Positions 28,501-43,500 are shown, counted from the stretch's first letter. The stretch: DNA of 64,000 nt from Sitta carolinensis (GCA_032173965.1 JAVUNC010000005.1:42766501-42830500); one strand, 5' to 3'. The notes: generated from the letters alone by a model not told the origin. Program-made: numbers and translations.

Positions 28501-31500
28501 TGAACTTTTCAGTACATGACAGCCTCCCAAACTCTCCTGCCAAAGAAAGAACCCATTGCATTTGGGTAACCATTTTTAAAGATACCTGGTTACTTCCAAG
28601 GATAGAAATATTCCACTGATATTAACGAATCTCTACAGGGAGTTTTAAGACCACCATAAATCCCCTTTAAGCTCTCAGGACAACCTGGTCATGGTAATTA
28701 AAGAACTATACACAGCTAAACAAACACTCTCACTAGCTATTTGGTCTTGGCACCAGGGTGACAGGTTTTTGTCATGATGCTTTATACACATAAACAAAAA
28801 AATCTACTCAGTAACCTATAAATTTTAGGCCTTTTTCAGATTTAGATCAGATTCAGTACAGCTCAATCAGTTAAAAAATATGAAATCTTAAACAGCCAAT
28901 AAATTCACACTCAGTTTTCACTCAATACAGGTTAATAAAACAATCCAAAGAGATTAAAAACCTCCACAGGACCTCTACTTACCTTAACCCATGAATATCT
29001 TTTTTCCTCATCGTAACTCTAAACAATTTAGATAGCAGCAGATGCATGGGGCAGGAAGAAAAGCATTTAGAAAGGTCATAGAAATCCATAACTGTGACTC
29101 TGATGTTACTGAGTCCTTCACACAGGGATCTGCAGGGGGCTCGTTTGCCCCTCTTCTACCCAAGAGCACTGCAGGGACACAGCTTCCTCCATGGTAACCA
29201 CAGAGAAACCCCTGAGACATCACTCACACCCTCTTCTGCACAAAACCCAATGTTCACCTTCAGGCAGATCAGGAAACTTTTCTCTCACAATGCCATCTTC
29301 TGCCCTCTCTAAACCAAACGATCCTTTTGTATGGATTTCAGTTCAAATGTTATTTTCAGGGGAGGGGTGGTGGTGGTAAGATTTATTGGATTGGCACGAA
29401 CAGTAATTAACATAGATTTGTTTTGTCTTTAAAGATATTTATGAACACTCTAAAATACCTTCAGAGTAATGAATTTCTCTTGGATGTGGATTTGTGGAGA
29501 CTTTTTGCAAACTTAGAGGAGTTAAACAAGGTGAGTAGAAAAAGAGAAGTGTTACTCAGATCAGAAATCAATTATCCCAATAAAAGAAAACAACAAACCA
29601 AAAGCCTCTGTTTAGTTTCAATGCTCACATTTAGAACTTTGTTCAAATAATTCACCTTTTCTGCCTTTCTATGTGGTATATCAATGAGAGTCAAATATCA
29701 CCAGTGCAAATAATTCTCCTGTATCTCCAGCAAAAGATAAAAGGCATTTTAAACATGGGGAGAGCTCATTTGGCAGTTGTTTCTGAAGTAAACATGTTTG
29801 AGACTAATTCTCATAAGCAGTAACCTTTTAAAAGAGATGATGAGAAACTACTACCCAATCCTTATACCAAAACAGCAAGCATAGCAAAATAACTACACAA
29901 CAAGTCTTCTTTTGCAAACAGATGGGCACAAAGACTTTGCTGCCTATTGTGCCACTCCAAAAGAGCAATTTAAAACAAAATGGTGACACCCCTCTCTCCA
30001 GCTGAAGTTTCCCTTGGCATGTATGTAAGGATCTTTCCCACAGAGACTGGATGCTCTGTGTCCATGTGCTACTTACCCTGCACTGTCCAGGAGGAGGAAG
30101 GCCACAAGGCTTGGTTGTGATGTGCTCCAGCCCCTTGCTGCTTTTGGCCAGTTCTGGGAGACCATTTTCAGCTCCTGAAAGTTAAAAAACCCTAAGCCAG
30201 AAATAACTTTCACATTACCTTAGAAACAAAACAATTTTTCTTAGTTTAAGGGCCCTTTTATAGGACACCTCACCCTTCATTGCAAAGTGAATTTTGGAAA
30301 GAACATGCAGCTGCCTTAATTGAATAACAACTCACTACATGCCCTAAATCAGCTGCTGAGTTCCATTTGTTTCCCTTACTGTAATTCCCTTGCCTTAATA
30401 CTGAATCCTTCCCTTTTTAGCCAAAATAAGAAAATTGGAAAAGGTCTTCAAATTAGGGACAATTAGGCAGAACTCAAACACATGAGCAAGACACTGCTGC
30501 TCAGTCACAGACCTCACACCTGGTGAGCTGCTGAATGATCACTGGTAGGTTTGGAGATACAAGGAAAAAGATTTTTAGCTGACAGGTGTCACCTTTGGCT
30601 TATTGTAGACTAAGACTGTACATGCAGGCAACTACTAGAGAGCAGCAGAAGTGTGGTTGTTGATTCCCTTGTCCTTGTTCAAAGAAGGGAGTGGGATATA
30701 TTGCTGTGTTTCACTTAGCTTTGAGCTCGGCTGGAGCTTGGTCATGTCTTGAGAGAATTATCTTAAAAATATATCTTGCTTTACTTTCTAATTTTGTGGT
30801 CCTTATTGATGAGGATAATAAATTTTATTTGTTATGCATATTTTAAATACTGATTAAATATAGCAGAAATAAGCTGTTCTCAATGCCTTTGGTGCCTTTT
30901 TTCATATGTTACAGTATGCATATCTTCTTGACAGCAGGCTGAATCCATGAAAAAATGCATGCTGTAAAATTGTAAAAGTCAAAATTAAAGAATTATCATC
31001 ATCCTATAAGCATCCTTGCCCCCATAAATACATCAAAAAAAGCAGTCTGCAGCTACTACAGTCTGTAGCAGTATCACAGCAGATTCTGGCCTAACATTTG
31101 GCCAACAACTTAGCCCAGTCATGAATTTGTGTGAAAATAGTGTGTTCAGGAGGAAAGTGTGGGCTTAGGAGCAGGCTTGCAGTCCCATCTGACTGGTAAG
31201 GTAGACACTTTTGAATCCAATATAAACATGTATAGTTAACTTATGGGGAATACATGAGTTTCTGTAGTACTTTATAGATACTTCCTTCACTTTCAATTGA
31301 ATGAAACAAACTCAAACCATAAAAGATGGTGACTTCCTCAAAAGACCATGAAGGCTTCCTTAACTGTGACAGCTCTGTCACACACAATCATTGTTTTCCA
31401 GCAGATACCATTCCCCCATTGTAATTTTTAATGTCAATCCATGTTAAATACATCTGGGGCCCTCAGACAAGTTTAATGGAGTAAGTAATCTTGTTTCAAA

Positions 31501-34500
31501 GCTTTTGTCATCAGGCATTATTACACCATAAGTGGGTATTTGTATACATTTGTCTTGGCTTCTAATTAAAGCATTTCTGGTCATAATTCTGAAGACAATT
31601 CTGGCAATGTTAGAGATAAGTATAGGCACCCAGTACACTTGGAGCCATTAGAGAGGCCAGGGATGGGAAATAAAGTTTCTTTAATTTCAACTTTGGATCA
31701 CTGATGCTAATCTATATTTTTTTCCCCTTACTTAGATAAGTCTCAGTTTTCTGAAAACGTTTTTTGAAACTGTGAAGAAGCATGTCAGCAAGTCAGACTC
31801 TCCTATGAATTTCAGCTCCGTACTCAGAATGGTAACATAATTACAAGTATTCTTGCTTTTAATACAAGCAGCAGACCATTTATCATGGCATACACGTGCT
31901 CCAGAGAAATCAGGTCAGTCAAGTCCATGCCACCTGTCACAGGCAGTTTGATCTCAGCCTCAGATTGCTCCTATCAGAAGGATTTTATTCATTGGCATGT
32001 TTGAAGCAGTCATGAAAAGGTACTCTATATGTGGAATCAAGTGTGGAAAGATTTTCCCTTCCTGGGGAAGCAGCCCAGACTGAGGAGACCTTTCCACTGG
32101 CAGAGGCAAGCTTCCCACTCCATGGAAGATGTTTCCCTGAGACCAGACCCCAGCCCCATCACTGCCTCCTTCCACTCCTTCACACCAATCCTCCTTTACT
32201 CCATGGACCAGACCCACAACTGTTTATAATTGCATAATTAAGAGCTCATTGGGACTGAAATTACAGTTTGGCCTGGGTCTGTTAAACGAGAGATGCAACC
32301 ACAGTTCTACCACTGCCAAGCCTCTGCCTAACCTGCAACCCTTTTGGTTAGTCTGTGTGGGAGACAAGGCAGTTGTCTGAACAGCAGTCTTCAGGAGCTC
32401 TAATTCCTGCTCAGCTTCCCAGTGCTTGTAAAGTTGGAAATACTAATGAAGACAGAAAATCAGTTGATTGACCAAAACCTTCCCTAGCAGTAGAGGTTAT
32501 AGAAAACTTCTGGGAAATACTAAAAGACCCTACCTCAGTGTTAATATCTTGAAGAGAGAAATTAAGGCTAGATCTTTGTTTCTTGCCCCTGTGACCTCTG
32601 ACTTCAGGTGTTCTTATTGATAATATTTGTGTAGTCAGAAAAAATGCCGGACAAAGCTGCATTTTATCATGCATGACATTCATCTCCAAATTAAGCTATC
32701 CTGTTAATTCTAAGAGCATACTGAGATATGATACCATGCTACATGAAGTCATCAAAGCTGTTTCAGAAATAATGAATTTCATCTTCAACTCCCATATGAA
32801 TTTCACATCATTTATTTCTAACGAGAACAAAGCCCGAGGTGCGTCACACCTCTGCAGAGCTGTTAAAACAGCTCTTAGCAGCTGTTAAAACTGTACTCCT
32901 ATGCATTACTGGAGCATTGTGGTATTTTTACTACTTTACAGTTCATTGCTGTTTAAACTGCCCTTTACTTTTTATTTACCTCTTTTCCTCTGTCCTCATT
33001 TTTCCTAGTTATATGGAAATCTCTGATAAAATACACATTACAAACCCAAAACTCCCATTTCTCCCTTTGTCATGATTTTTCTCTCTTGATAAATTTCCAA
33101 GGTTTTTCTGCAGTTTTTCCAGGGTGACCTCTGCCAGACACACCAGATTTATTGCCTTAATTATACCTCTGCTGTCTTCTACTTGGAAAAACTGAGACAG
33201 AGAGAAGATTTTGGCATCTATCTGAAGGTAAAGTGATGGTTTTGCTGTTATTGCTGTTCTTCTTCATGTTGTCTTCAGCCTTCCTACCTTATGACAGGAT
33301 TTTAACAGCAAACTAGGAATGTTCATTAGAAGCAAAACTGTGCAGATAGTGTTTCACGTGGATTTTTTGAACTGAAGAGCCTATCACCAATGGAAAGTCA
33401 CCCTTCTGAACATACATTCACCTGCATGTGTGAAAGTACCTACTTGTAATTTAGAACAAATAAGAGGGAGGAGAGCTGGGCTGCATTTTTGCAGGCAGCA
33501 AATACAAACTACTAGCCTCTTTCATATGTTTTGCACATAATCTCTTGACTCAGTGACTTCCACCTTAACAAAGTGAAAAGGTTACAGGAAAAAAAAGACA
33601 CAAAAATCAGTTTCAATTGTTTTACTTTGGCATCAAAACAATATCAGTAAGGAAGACTTTACCTCCCTCTAAGGCTGGAAAGAACAGTCAGTGAACTCTA
33701 TCAAGTTGCAGCTCTACAGCAGGATCTGTCTTTGCTGACACTGCATCTGCCTGAAGCAACAACTCCAGCCAGTGCAGTGGGGGGGATCTCAGGCTCTGCT
33801 CTTTCTGGCATCATTAGCAGACCAGTGTGAACTGTAAACACTTAAGATTAATCTTCAACATTACAGGCTTATAAAGTGTAAGCTGAAGTAGTGGGCTTTT
33901 CTCACAGCAGCCCAAGACTGGAAAGATTTTTTTTTTTGTGGCAGGCAAGCTCTGCAGCCTGGGCCTTGGAGTTCCACATTGCATGTTCCATGACAAGGAT
34001 TTCATGGAAATCTGGAACATTGCATGTTCCATGACAAGGATTTCATGGAAAAATGTTTCCCACTGGCAAGTAGCAGTAATCCCAGAATATAAGGTGGCTT
34101 TTAAACCTCACTCAGGTTAATTTTCTCAGGTCTTCCTGAGAAAATTAAATCAGCAGATAAATAAGAGCCTTACTTGATATGACAGCATGGCTACAGCATC
34201 TGAAATGGTAAGCAGCAACACAGAAAGTGAATCTGGAGGGGCAATGCAATTCCCCCTGTAGAGAGCTGTCCTTGGCTTGGCTGGGATAGTGTTAATTTTG
34301 TTCCTAGCAGCTGGTATAATGTTGTGGTTTGAATTTAAGATGAGTGTCATCGTGATAACACACTGATGTTTATTTGTTGCTAAGCAGCTCGCATAAAGTC
34401 AAGGACTTTTCTGTCTCTCACCACCACCAGTGAGGAGTCTGGTGGGCACAGAAAGTTGTGAGGGGACACAGCCAGAACAGGTGACCCCAACTGACCCGAG

Positions 34501-37500
34501 GGGTATGCCATACCATGTGGTGTCATGCACAGTACATAAACTAGAGGGACAGCTGGCTGGGGAGGCCTCTGCTCTGGGACTGGCTGGGTATTGACCAGTG
34601 GATGCTGAGCATTGCACACCACTTGTTTAGTATATTCTGTTATTTTTTTCCCTTCTGTTTCTATCCTATCAAATTGCCTTTATCTCAAGCTACAAACTTT
34701 ATTTTTCATTTCCCATTCTCTTCCCTAGCCCACAGGAGGGAATGAAGAGTGAATGAGTGGCTGTGTTGTTTACATACTTGCTGTGTTGAACTATGCCAAG
34801 AGCCTTTATACTGCCCTTGTTCTCACTGAGTGAGGAACTCATCTTTCATTAATCCCTGTCTCATCCCTGTCAGCTAATGATGCAGAAAACTGTTTGCTAC
34901 CTCCTAGCCAGAAGGAAGCTGAAGCCTAAGGCAAATTTTCTTTGTCTTCAGCAGTGGTGTGAACAAAATGAACAGTGCAAGAAGTTGCATCTGCCAGAGC
35001 TGCTGGTTGCTCCCCTGCATCGACTGACACGGTATCCCCTCCTCCTCAACAACATCTGGAAGAGGAGCACTGATGAAACAGAGAAAAGTTTTATTCAGTC
35101 ACTTAAAGAAAAGGTGGAAAAATCTATAAGTAAGTTACAGAGTAAGTAAGTCAAAAGTCAAGTATGCAGTTATAAATTAGAAAGTTAAGTGGCTTTTTCG
35201 TGCATGTCCTTTGAAGTGTGAATTGATGAAGTGTCTCTGCAGAAAAGCAACAAGGATGTGTGTGCCTTTCTACAATCCTGACTCTCATTCTGTAGGGAAT
35301 GATTTGGGCCACCTTGTGCTGACAAAGCCTCTCTGAGCAGTCACAGGACTCCCAAATCAGTGAGTCACTTGTATTTTCTCAGAATCATCTGCAGTGACAG
35401 GAAAACAATTAAAAGCAGACCTCAAATTGAAAAATATAAAGAAAGATCTCAAACAAAGGAGCCTTTCAGTTGGATTTATGTCTAAGGAGGATTTTTTTAT
35501 GGCTGATCCTTAATAGGATGAATTTGCACTCACAAGGGGAATATTATGTCCGTGACCTTTCACTAATGACAGGGTCCTACTATGTAAAGTTGTCTCAGAT
35601 AGATTTTCTCTAGTTATTGTGGAAAACAAGTGGCTGGTCCAAATATTAATTTTTTCCCTGCATTTTGTTTTAAATATATAATGTTTATATATTTAACACA
35701 TATAAGGACAGCATTTTAAGTATGGCCCCAAAAGAGCATGGGTTATCTGGAGAGTATTACTGGCAGAATAAATAGGTCCTTCTAGAAATTTGACCCCTCT
35801 GAATCAAGGAAACCAGAGATTGTAGGGTAAGCCCTCTTTACTCAGACACCTGACAAAGATCTGCTTTCATTTTTCGATCAGTGAACCAGTGAACATAAAG
35901 AATAGTTGTAGTACAAGCACTCCCCTTCTGGTGGGGAGGTATGTGTTTGAAACCACTGTCTGCAATATCACTCCACCCAAAGACTCAAGATTTAAGTTGC
36001 AGGTCCATTAAAGTCTTCCTCATAATGGCCTTAAATCAGCAAAGACCCAGTCCCCATTTTTCACATTTTGAGGGATGGCCACCTCAGTCACTTCTAGCAA
36101 CACTTCCTCTGAAATTAATTCTCATTAATTTCAATAGTCTTTTTATCGGCTGTATATAATGAAAATTGTTTTTCTCTCACTATACCAGAGAGTTTAAAAT
36201 GACAGGAATTTTCTGAAGACATTTTTAAGATTACAGTTTAATTCAGTTTTATATGCTTTCCTGTTCCCCAGATTAGTAAACACAACCTTTTCATTTAGCA
36301 GTGAATTTAAGCATCTTTGAATGCATGAATTGAAATTCTGTCCCTGCTGACCTAAGTAGAGTTTAGGCATTTTTTACAATGAGATCAAGATTTCATCTGA
36401 GGCCTCACATGTGAAGTACTTCAGCTTTCACTGGAGAAAATCAGTATACAGCATATTCGAGAAACAGGACTGCTTTAGCCAGCTCTGGCAGTAACTGGTG
36501 TTTCACACATTTCAGGGGATCTGGAAGGTAAAGTCAAGTGGTTGGACAACTTTCAAAAGTTCAGGCAGCTGCAAGAGGTCATAATTTGGCCTCAGGTCTG
36601 GGATCGTGACAAAAGATTCTTTGTCCCAGAGGTAAGCAGATTTTAAAGGGCTTTTTTTTTCCTAGAGCAGGGTTTACTTTCCCATCTGTCTTTGTAGTGT
36701 GGTCTAAAGTTGGCTGGTTGTCTTCATTCTAGCTAGTGGGGATGGCTCTGCTCTAACAGGAGTAGTTGCAGCCTGGGCACTGTAAGCACTGTAGCTGAAC
36801 TCACACAGTGCCTTGGGTGGCAGCATGGGTTGCTCTCAGTTAGCATCCAAGAGAGGGCAAAGATACGGTCCAGGAGGACTCTACCATATTTGCTTTTAGG
36901 GGACTGAATGAAATGGGATAGATATAAGTATTACCAGCATTCAATAAAGTAGAAAATATTTGCCTCATTCACTTCTCAAGCTGAGCCAAAGAACTTTCCA
37001 TTTACACTTAAATTGCATTACAAAAAAATTATACAGCATACCTGGGTGTGCACATTTCTGCCATAGTTACCCCATTAGCAGATAGTTTTTTTAGCAGTAC
37101 TAAAAGTGCTAAACTATGGTAACATCATCAAGTGGGTCCCATCTCAAGGATTATATCTGTTCTCATAGAGGGCTGCAAACACTATTCAACTTGGAAAAGC
37201 AAAACTGAGCTTAACATTTCAAAAGCATAAACACATTTAAGCAATAACACTGCTGAAGAAATACAAGCATGCTCAGTTATCAGCTCTGTGATGCACTTTG
37301 CCTGAGGTAAGAACACACATATGCTCATCTTGTTTAGCTGCTGGTTGCTTCCCAGTTCATCATCCATTATGCATGATTCCCCATGCTCCCTCTCTCTCTC
37401 TCCCTCTCTCTTTTTTGGGTCAAGTGTTTGAAGCAGAACTTAAGAGAAAACAGCAGTGAAAACATTTTGTCTTCAGCGAACAGACTTCTCCTTTATGAAG

Positions 37501-40500
37501 GGAAGCTGATGCTAGCAGGTAATGTCCCTGAATCTCCTGGTATCCAGAGACAGCTTAACAGATTTTGACACTGTTATGGCAGGTCCACAATGAACCTCTG
37601 CAACAGCATTTGGGCAGCTGCAGGAAAGAAAAAGCAACTGTATAGTTTATCAAAGAGAGACTGAGATACAGCCAAGCTGCCAATAGGATGAGTAATCTGT
37701 ATGATTGTTTATTGTCCTTTTTCCTGGCAAGCAAGTAATTGTTTTATCAGAATGAGGTAGCTGCTACAAGGTACAAATTTAGTAGCCAAAATGACTGAGA
37801 TGTATGATTTAGTACATTAGAGAACGCACACTGGAGGAGAGTAGTTGTGAACTATACTGGAAACAAAGCTTTTTTGTTAAAAGCATTCTGCAAGGTGCAG
37901 TGATTCATAGATGTGCCTCATCTTAGAAGCAGCAATTCCTTAAAATAAACACACCATAAAACTGATTTTTTTGTTTTCCTTCTCAGAAAGCACAAGACTC
38001 CTTGATGTCTACCTCTTTTTATTTGATGATTTCCTACTAATTACCAAAATTAAACGTAACAAAAAGGTAATAATGTCTAGAGATATACATGGTTGCAGTT
38101 GTTACAATTTTTAGCTTTTGGAGAGAATTTGAATGTACTTTGGAAGACTGATCTAATGATAAAAATACAAGATGACTAATCAGCATGAAGAACAGCTGAT
38201 ACTTCCTTATGTGACTAGCAAACCATAGCACTGATTCAAATGCCTGCTTCTAGGCTCAGTATGGTACAGGAACACTATTACAGGCAAAATTTACATTACA
38301 AGACCTTAATATCTTCCTGACGTTGTTCTGATGTGCTGGATTCCTAAAGCTCAGAAAAGTTTCAGGAATGTAAGACTTTTTCTAATGATTCCTGCAACCT
38401 GAGAAATTTTTATTGCAGAGATATCAGAACTGCTGGAAAGAAGAAAAAAAATTAAAAGGAAAAAAAAAAACACAGGAAAATTATGGAAGAATGGCTACAC
38501 TGCTTATTGTCCTCTCTTTGTCTTGATCTCCCCAAGTTTAAAATTGAGATATAATGACTCTTTTTAAGAAAAAGTTTCTTGATGAATGATTCTATAGAGT
38601 TCTCTAGATGATAAATATCAGACATTGTTGGTACTTAGATACCAACAGAAGAATTGGATGACCTGAAATTCCTAAAGCTTCAGTATAGGAGTGCATTTAA
38701 TTGATTAAGTTTAGGAAACTGATGCAAACTGAGTCTAAATGAACCTGTGATAAATCTCCTAGGTTATTGTTTGGTGTTTTTTTAAGAAGCAGGCATTCTG
38801 CTTTAGAGAGAAAGGAAATAAAGAGAGCATGCAGTGAGAGGTTTTAGACTAGCAGCACCGTCCCTTAGCAATGGGGTTGGTGAAGGAAGCAGGAATTCAA
38901 GGGACCTGGTACCCTTAGGCAAATCTCTTTGGGGGTTGTCCCTCCTACATGTGTTGGTAAACCTTCTGTGAAGGGCTGCAACTTATCTGGAGCTCCAGGA
39001 ATTCTGTCTTGTGCATAAACATGAGGGGAGATGAGGAAACTCACCCCCAAGGAATGAAGAAAAAACCCTGCTATTAAAATAATGAGGGAAAGGGGAAAAT
39101 ACTTTTGGAATCCCTATGCTGGCCTTCTGCTTGTGGACTTGTATTGTGTTTCTTTTTTCGCTTTTTAATGCAAAGCATGACCTTGCAGGACAGCTCCAGG
39201 TACCAGTCAGTTTTCCTAAAATTCCTCAGGCAAATAAGCTGTCTGTGTATCTTTGATAAGAGAAAGCACATAATTTAGAGTTGCTTAGTTTACTTCATGA
39301 GCAGATGGCAGACAACCTGCTAACCAACTTCATTTTCTATTTCTAGAAATATGGAGGCTCAGACACAAGCTTAATCCTTGTCTGTCCTTCTCTCACTCCT
39401 GAGCTGCAGTCCTTCATAAGAGAGGGGGGTTTTGCACAGTCCTAGACCAGCCTATCCCACTAGACAGACTCATACTGAAAAATGTTGAACCCGTCCAAGT
39501 TACAGGTATGTATGTGCCTGTATGCACTCGAATGCTTTCATAAACACCATGTCAATGCACTGTGTGTGGTAGGATAAGGAGAAGCTGCTGTTTGCCCACA
39601 AACCACCCCCAGATGCCTGGAGTGCAAACACTGGTGCCTCAGCACTGCCTGGCTTCACAGCTCTGCTCCTGCTGTGAGGCATGAGCTGCTGCCTCAGCCT
39701 TCATAGCCCGCAGCACCCTGCTGCCAGCAGTGACTCACACACACCTCAGTGACTGTCACATATTATCCACTCACCCCAAAGGAGGTATCAAGACTCCAAC
39801 CACTTCTTTCTCACAAGCCAAGTACTCTTTGTCCTAACTGTCCTGATATGCTCTATCAAACCCCGGGCATCTTTACCAAGAACATTTTCAGTTCCATACT
39901 AGTTATGCAGCATTTTTTCAGCTGTACCACTCCACTGTTCTCCTGGGTGTCCTCCCACATACACAGCAGCCATTCTCAAGGAGGCTGGAAAGGAGATTTA
40001 CCTCCTGCTACTGCTCCTACTCACATCTCCACCAGCTCTTGAGAGGATGGAAATCACCCACCTTACATCAATGCTTCCTTGCTCTCAGACGACTAAATAC
40101 ATCACTGGGGAAAATGCCTCCTACCCCTATTGCTGTGCAGTTGGGCATGGAGTGGAGAGGGATGATTGCCACAGAGAGTGATCAGCCTTACCCTGCAAAA
40201 CAAAGTTCCTGAAGTTACCAAATCAGATTTTGGGTCAGGGAGCAGGCATGAAACATCAGGTCTCCCCTTGGTCTGAGCCACTGATGCAGCAGTTTCTCAC
40301 ATACCTTGCCTCAGATCTGAATGGTGCCTTATCCAGTTGGCAGCCAGTAACTAGTGAGGTTCCCCAGGGCTCAGTATTGATGCTGGTCCGGTTTAACACC
40401 TTTATAAAAGACCTGGATGAGTAGAATGAGGAAATCTTTACTCAGCTCACAAATGGCACTAATTTGGGTGGTGGTGTTGATCCCCTGGGAGGTAGAAAGG

Positions 40501-43500
40501 CTCTGCAGAGGGATCTAGAGAGGCTGCATCGATGGGCTGAGGCCAATTGCATTGAGATTCAGTAAGGTGAAGTGCTGTGTGCTGCACTTCAGTCACAACA
40601 CCACCATACAGCATTATGAGCCTGGGGAAGAGTGGCTGGAAAGCAGCACAGAGGAAAAGGACCTGGAGGTGCTGGCTGACAGCCCGCTGAACATGAGCCA
40701 GCATGTGCTCAGGTGGCCAAGCAGCCCAATGGCATCCTGGCCTGTATAAGCAATAATGTCGCCAGCAGGACCAGGTAAGAGATCTGTACTTGGCACTGGT
40801 GAGGCCACACCTCAAATTCTGTGTCCAGTTCTGGGACACTCACTAGAAAAAAAGACATTGAGAATCCAGAGTGTGTCCAGAGAAGAGCAGTGAAGCTAGG
40901 GAAGGGTCTCAAAAGTAAGTCCTAAAAGGAGTGGCTGAGGAATCTAGGGGTGTTTAGCCTGGGGAAAAGGAGTGACATCATCACTCCCTACAACCACCTG
41001 AAAAGAGGCTGTAGCCAGGTGGGGGATGACCTCTACTCCTGGGCAACCAGCGATGGAACAAAAGGAAATGGCCTTAAAGCTGCACCAGGAGAGGTTCAGG
41101 TTGGACACCAGAATTCTTTCATAGAAAGCGTGGTTAAGGATTGGAACAGGCTGCCCAGGGAGGTGGTGGAGTCAGCACCCCTGAAAGTGTTCAAGAATGA
41201 CTGGAGGTGGAACTTACTTAGTTCCTGTGTTCTAGTGGTCTAGCTGTGGTCTTGCTGACATGGTGGTGTTCAGTCAAAGGCTGGACTCAATGATTTTGGA
41301 GGTCTTTTCCAGACTTAATGATTCATTGATTCAGTCTAACGCTGCCAAGATCACAGGAGCCTCCTATATCAAAGAGAATGAAAAGAAATACAAATCTCTG
41401 GGCCCCCAATGTCATCCTAATCCTAAAGACTGAGAGGAAAATCTTAGGGAGCTACAGTGCTCTGTGAGAAAGCAATAGATATGGAAAATAAACCTAGAGT
41501 CTGTAAAATTTACGATAACTTTGAAATACATTCACCCAGACTATTTAGCATTCAGCATCAATGCTGAGAGGATAAAAAGGTAGGCAATAAAAGGCAAATT
41601 ACTAAAGATAAGGGGATGAACACAAAGAATAATAACCTTTTTTAAAAACATGTTCCAGGCAGTGTCTGCCTGCCTAATAAGTTCCCTTACCAAACCAGCA
41701 GAAATGGAGCAAATGTATCAGCCACCTCCTGCCTGCAGGGTGGAGGGAAAGGCAGCCCCATATCTCATGTAAGCCCAAGCTGAATGCAAGGCCAACAGCT
41801 CCTGGATACTGGAGAAGGCAGCACAGCCATCCTCCTGTTTGCACCTAATAGATTAACCACAAAATCCATAATGGAGATGGAAATAATATTTTTGGATTTT
41901 TTTTCCAAGCCAGCATTTCCCTGCTGGCTTAGAAAATAATAGAGATTTCTAACCAGGATCTTTCTATCTCTGCGATCTAGCTGCAATCATCAGAATAAGA
42001 AAAAGCTTCCTCCTGCATTCTAGCCTAGGCTCTGTCCACTGGTTATGACCCTTCCCTGCACCCTCAACCTCCTTGCTTTACTTCTCTCCATATATTCTTA
42101 TTAGCTTTACTACTGCTGTAGCCATAGCAGTCTCTATTACTCACTTGCAGTCTTATAACACCTTGGAAGCCCCATCCTAATACAGGACCCCTTGGGGTGA
42201 GGTACAGTAGAAACAGTGAGAAAAATTACTTTAGGGAGATTGCAGTTCAGATTCCCACCATTCTGTGTAAAACAACAAGCAAACATTACAATGTCAACAG
42301 AAAATGTCCCTCTGCAGGAGAAAAAAAAAATATTTAATATTGTCTGGAATGTGTGACCCTAGGGAATGTTGCCAATATATCTGCAGTCTCAAAGAGACTT
42401 TTATTACCAGTGGCACTAAAAGATTAGTTAGCATGTTCTCAGAAAGGTCATGTGATCCATCATATTAATAAAAAAAATAAATCCTGATTTTTTGATCTAG
42501 CAAGTACTTTTGCATCCATTAGTTTGCTGAGGATTGACATAATTTTGAAAATAAACAAAGCTCAGTGCAAGTACTAGGAAAAAATATATGTGGCAATATC
42601 CTAGAACTACCCTTTTGGCAACAGGCAGGAGGCTGATAATTATGTAGGATAATTCTTGTCCAAAGCCTTCTATGCATTAGTGAAGGGATAGAAGACAAAA
42701 TGGTGTGTTCATAACACCAGGAAGGTACCCTAAAAGCAGAACTATCTGCAAACACAATGATCTTGTACAAGAGATGTAATTTTACATGTAAATATAATAG
42801 TAGGAACCCAGCTCTGAAAGCTGTAAGCAGCGACATGCTTTCTGATTAGAAAATCACTAGCCGACTGAAGACCCCCTTTATTCCAGATGTGACATTGTTG
42901 TCACTTTGTCCCCTTGCAGAGAAACACGCTATATGATGCTCACAGTCATCTTCAGGAACAAAATTTTGGCAGGAAACAGAGGCAACATGCCTGGCTGCCA
43001 GCAGCCAACCAGGGCATCCCCAGGAGCACCAGCTCAGGCACATGCCCAGGGAGAACCCAAAGCCAGCACGAGCCTGAGTGCAGCCACTTCCCCACGTGCC
43101 AGCCATCATATAGACTTACTTAAATAAAATAAAAACATATCATTTCTTCAATCATAATCAATGTGACATAAAACTGGAATGACAGTAGTATGAGGCACAT
43201 TTTTATCACTTTACATTTTTCCACAGTCTTCAGCCTGCGAAATGCTTTTCTAATTCAGCATGAGAACAGGTATCAGCAGTGCATAGCAGTCTTCTTGCTA
43301 CAAGCTCAGACAGAGACTGCCAAGGTAGGTAACACATCTTTTTTTCCTTCTCTAATTACACAACTATGCTTTCCCTAAAGGAGGGTGGCAGCCTAAAAGT
43401 GGTCATGTTGTGATAAGAATCTCTTAAAGTTGTGACACTTGACCAAAACTAAAACAAAACAGAATAACACCCCAGTGCTCTGGCTCACATATTTGTTACA

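Larger units (their letters stand above)
23132..31735 (+). other. PLEKHG7 introns between exons 2 and 6 of those found
   Basis: Four introns (23132-24373, 24415-27362, 27514-29434, 29531-31735) with no other gene or clear repeat. The GC-richer stretch 24490-24960 has open frames on both strands, but they are unspliced and low-complexity. Confidence 0.6.
35130..39346 (+). other. PLEKHG7 introns between exons 8 and 12 of those found
   Basis: Introns 35130-36515, 36632-37424, 37519-37986 and 38067-39346. Apart from the CT-rich tract before 37425 and A-rich runs near 38440-38475, I see nothing to annotate. Confidence 0.6.

Noticed and set aside
35304..35322. Another CTCF-like string (GCCACCTTGTGCTG)
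   Set aside because: It lacks the GGCAG end of the core and is too weak to list without a matrix score.
40230..41243. Open frames on both strands around 40.2-41.2 kb
   Set aside because: They are pieces of a decayed CR1 LINE or its antisense.
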